Positions 33,670 to 35,516 of a stretch of 35,516 bases of DNA are shown here, piece after piece. This DNA comes from Desulfobulbaceae bacterium (GTDB taxonomy: Bacteria; Desulfobacterota; Desulfobulbia; Desulfobulbales; Desulfurivibrionaceae). Location: positions 684 to 36,199 of the forward strand of contig DOZO01000026.1 in the NCBI GenBank assembly GCA_003517965.1, given 5' to 3'. Numbering within the stretch: the stretch's first letter is position 1; every line of letters starts with the position of its first letter. The notes below the pieces were generated by a model that worked only from the letters and a program-made list of their open reading frames with translations, was not told where the DNA came from and did no database searches. Made by a program: the position numbers and the translations under genes.

Positions 33670-35516
33670 TTAAAGTGGCAGGATCTGCACCTCTTCCCGC
33701 ACAGGGTGGGCGCCTTGCAAAAACAGGCCTTTGCGTCCGTCAATGCTGATGGGGTCACCGAAACTAATTTCTCGGCCATTGATCTCGCAGCGTTCTTCCG
33801 CCTCGTATACCTTCAGAGCATTACATCCTACCACACAGGTCTTTTCCAAACGGACGGTGACTACCGCCGCATGGGAGGTTTGGCCTCCACGCGCGGTGAG
33901 CAGACCATCGGCCATGGCGATTTCCTTGATATCCTCCGGTACGGTGTCCTGGCGGATCAGGATGAGCGGGGTGGCGGGATCCTCCTCCTTGAGCTGCCGG
34001 ATATTGGCAGCAGTGAACACGGCACGGCCAGAGAGGGCACTGCCGGAAACGCCGATGCCGATGCCAAGCATGGCTTTATCGAGAGTCTCCCCTTCTACAA
34101 ATACCGCAAATTTTTCCCTTTTCTTGATGGTGATCATGTCCCTGGTTTGGAGGAGAAACAGATCATTTTCTTCCGGGCCCTCAAAGGTGAATTCAATCTC
34201 CTGTGGATTCCAGCGTTTTTCATAGACCAGCTCCCTGGCAATGGCGAGCAGGCGCTCGTAGACCTTGGGGAACCTCATTTCCAGACTATTTTCTTCGAGG
34301 CGGCCATCCAGTTGCGCCTGTTCCACTGAGATGGGCTGGGTATTAACCAGGCCGCTTACGATATCTTCGCCTTGATCGCCGGGGGCATAATCACCCCACA
34401 GGGCCACGCGACTCACCTTGCGGTAGGGGTGGGCAGTAAAGAGCACGCCGCTGCCTGATTCCGGCCCCAGGTTGCCATAGACCATGGCTTGCACGATGAC
34501 CGCCGTGCCCCATGCCTCGGAGACATCCATCAGGCTTCGATATTCTTTGGTTTTCTGCGTGTACCACGAATCAAGCACCAGTTCCACCGCGCCGGTAAGT
34601 TGCTGCCAAGGATCCGTGGGGATCGCAATACCTTCCTGGCGGATTTTCCGCTGGTATTCAAGGGCCAGTTCCTGCATTTGGGCTGCGGAAAAATCCTTTT
34701 TCACCATGATGCCGTAACGGGTCTTGGCCTCGTTCATCAATCCTTGAAAAATCTCGCGTTCCATGCCCTCGGCCATGGCCCAGGACTGGAGAAAACGCCG
34801 GTAGTTGTCCCAGGCCAGATAGTCTATCTGGCAGGATGCAGGATAGCTCTCGCCCGAAGATCCGGCAAAGCCCTGGCTGATTTCTTCGTTTAGCCCTACG
34901 TTGTGGATGGTAGCCATCATCCCCGGCATGGAGATGGCGGCGCCGCTGCGTACGGAAAGAAGCAGCGGGTTGGTCGGGTCGTTAAAGCGGCGGCCGGTCT
35001 TTTTTTCCAGCTCGGTCAAGGCTCTTTTGATCTGGCCCATGAACTCGTCGCGGGCCTTGTAAAAATCCTTGATTACCGGCCAGCAGCGGAAGATCTCGGT
35101 GGTGATGATAAAACCGGGCGGCACGGGTTTTTGGTCTGTGGCCAGTACTGTAAGGTTGAAGCCTTTGTTGCCCAGCAGGATCAGATTGTTGGTGTGGTGG
35201 TTTTTGAGGTGCAGGTTGCTTAAGGCCCGATCTGGGTTATAGGTCATCAGCAGATCAAGATGTTCTTCGCTCAATATCTCCTTTTGGTGTTCCAGGGTCT
35301 GGTAGATGCGGGTGATGAAGTTATCCAGATGCTGGAGGCCGAAGGTGGTGGCAATCAAATCCCGCATGAAGGTTTCGGAAAGCCTGAGAATGCTGGCGGG
35401 CAGGTCGTCGTCCTCCCAGAGCGAGCGGTGTTTGGCTAACAGGTTGCTCTCGCCGATTTTGGGGATGATGATGGAGAGGTTGTTTTCATGGATGTTGGTG
35501 TAATAGGTGTAAATGA
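33670..35516 (-). CDS. PPDK-like PEP/pyruvate-binding protein lacking the PEP domain (5' partial)
   Basis: The frame stays open to the right edge, so the gene is 5'-truncated by the window; about 615 codons are visible. The ATP-binding part shows LLGNKGFNLTVLA, VPPGFIITTE, LSVRSGAAISMPGMM and SGVLFTAHPYRK. The swivelling domain has the phospho-His motif GGQTSHAAVV (codon 33871-33873). Only about 66 residues follow, ending REEVQILPL, so the roughly 360-residue PEP-binding barrel of pyruvate phosphate dikinase is absent. A long N-terminal region precedes the ATP domain. It may transfer phosphate to a different acceptor. An internal Met lies at 35367. Confidence 0.88.
   Translation of the reverse strand, partial: IYTYYTNIHENNLSIIIPKIGESNLLAKHRSLWEDDDLPASILRLSETFMRDLIATTFGLQHLDNFITRIYQTLEHQKEILSEEHLDLLMTYNPDRALSNLHLKNHHTNNLILLGNKGFNLTVLATDQKPVPPGFIITTEIFRCWPVIKDFYKARDEFMGQIKRALTELEKKTGRRFNDPTNPLLLSVRSGAAISMPGMMATIHNVGLNEEISQGFAGSSGESYPASCQIDYLAWDNYRRFLQSWAMAEGMEREIFQGLMNEAKTRYGIMVKKDFSAAQMQELALEYQRKIRQEGIAIPTDPWQQLTGAVELVLDSWYTQKTKEYRSLMDVSEAWGTAVIVQAMVYGNLGPESGSGVLFTAHPYRKVSRVALWGDYAPGDQGEDIVSGLVNTQPISVEQAQLDGRLEENSLEMRFPKVYERLLAIARELVYEKRWNPQEIEFTFEGPEENDLFLLQTRDMITIKKREKFAVFVEGETLDKAMLGIGIGVSGSALSGRAVFTAANIRQLKEEDPATPLILIRQDTVPEDIKEIAMADGLLTARGGQTSHAAVVTVRLEKTCVVGCNALKVYEAEERCEINGREISFGDPISIDGRKGLFLQGAHPVREEVQILPL

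Noticed and set aside
1..35516. CRISPR arrays, tRNA, rRNA, complete insertion sequences or phage genes
   Set aside because: No regular spaced repeats, cloverleaf, rRNA-like stretch, transposase or phage structural gene was recognised on reading; a tRNAscan or Infernal run would be decisive.

Overview
The window looks like chromosomal DNA of an anaerobic Desulfobacterota bacterium, most likely in or near the Desulfobulbales. This is inferred from gene content, not from a marker phylogeny. Supporting genes are a methyltetrahydrofolate:corrinoid methyltransferase, class II DAHP synthase, monomeric NADP isocitrate dehydrogenase, a CxC rubredoxin, a superoxide-reductase-like periplasmic protein, a monoheme cytochrome c, a PPDK-like protein and a selenoprotein SelD. 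Most genes are about 60% GC, with a sharply AT-rich patch around dnaN.

Layout. 1-4.2 kb: methyl transfer (acsE-like), an HsdR-N-like protein, class II DAHP synthase, then a leftward pair of cytochrome c and a Cys-cluster protein. 4.3-8.6 kb: phosphomannomutase/phosphoglucomutase facing a leftward group of monomeric IDH, an exported SOR-like protein and a 63-aa membrane protein with paired histidines. 8.7-12.1 kb: small membrane proteins, a response regulator-PAS-GGDEF diguanylate cyclase, a 51-aa rubredoxin, YqeY and a 49-codon hsdM remnant. 12.1-18.2 kb: an exported minimal ATP-dependent DNA ligase (LigE type), ftsH, comF, mtnA and a serine hydrolase. 18.2-24.95 kb: a roughly 600-bp very AT-rich intergenic region with DnaA-box-like sites (candidate oriC), followed by dnaN, gyrB (TTG start) and gyrA; neither dnaA nor recF is present. 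25-25.4 kb: a hicB-like antitoxin whose hicA partner is cut after six codons, next to a 111-bp inverted-repeat structure. 25.4-28.8 kb: a lipoprotein, then a tightly packed CBS protein-gpsA-DUF3343-selD set. 28.8-33.7 kb: a structured intergenic region, an RRM RNA-binding protein with a long leader, a Cys-bearing membrane protein with DUF2238, alanine dehydrogenase, an MBL hydrolase and a CheY-like regulator. 33.7 kb to the end: a PPDK-like gene without the PEP-binding domain that runs off the window.

The strongest hidden feature is selD. Its real start is ATG 27726, and codon 15 is an in-frame UGA read as selenocysteine at the catalytic position. A near-perfect bacterial SECIS hairpin follows immediately. 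The DUF3343 gene (putative Se/S carrier family) overlaps selD by 4 bp, so selenium delivery and selenophosphate synthesis are probably co-translated. Other points of interest are the SOR-like/mini-cytochrome-b-like pair, the CxC rubredoxin, the PEP-domain-less PPDK, and the GC break inside gyrB beside the candidate origin.
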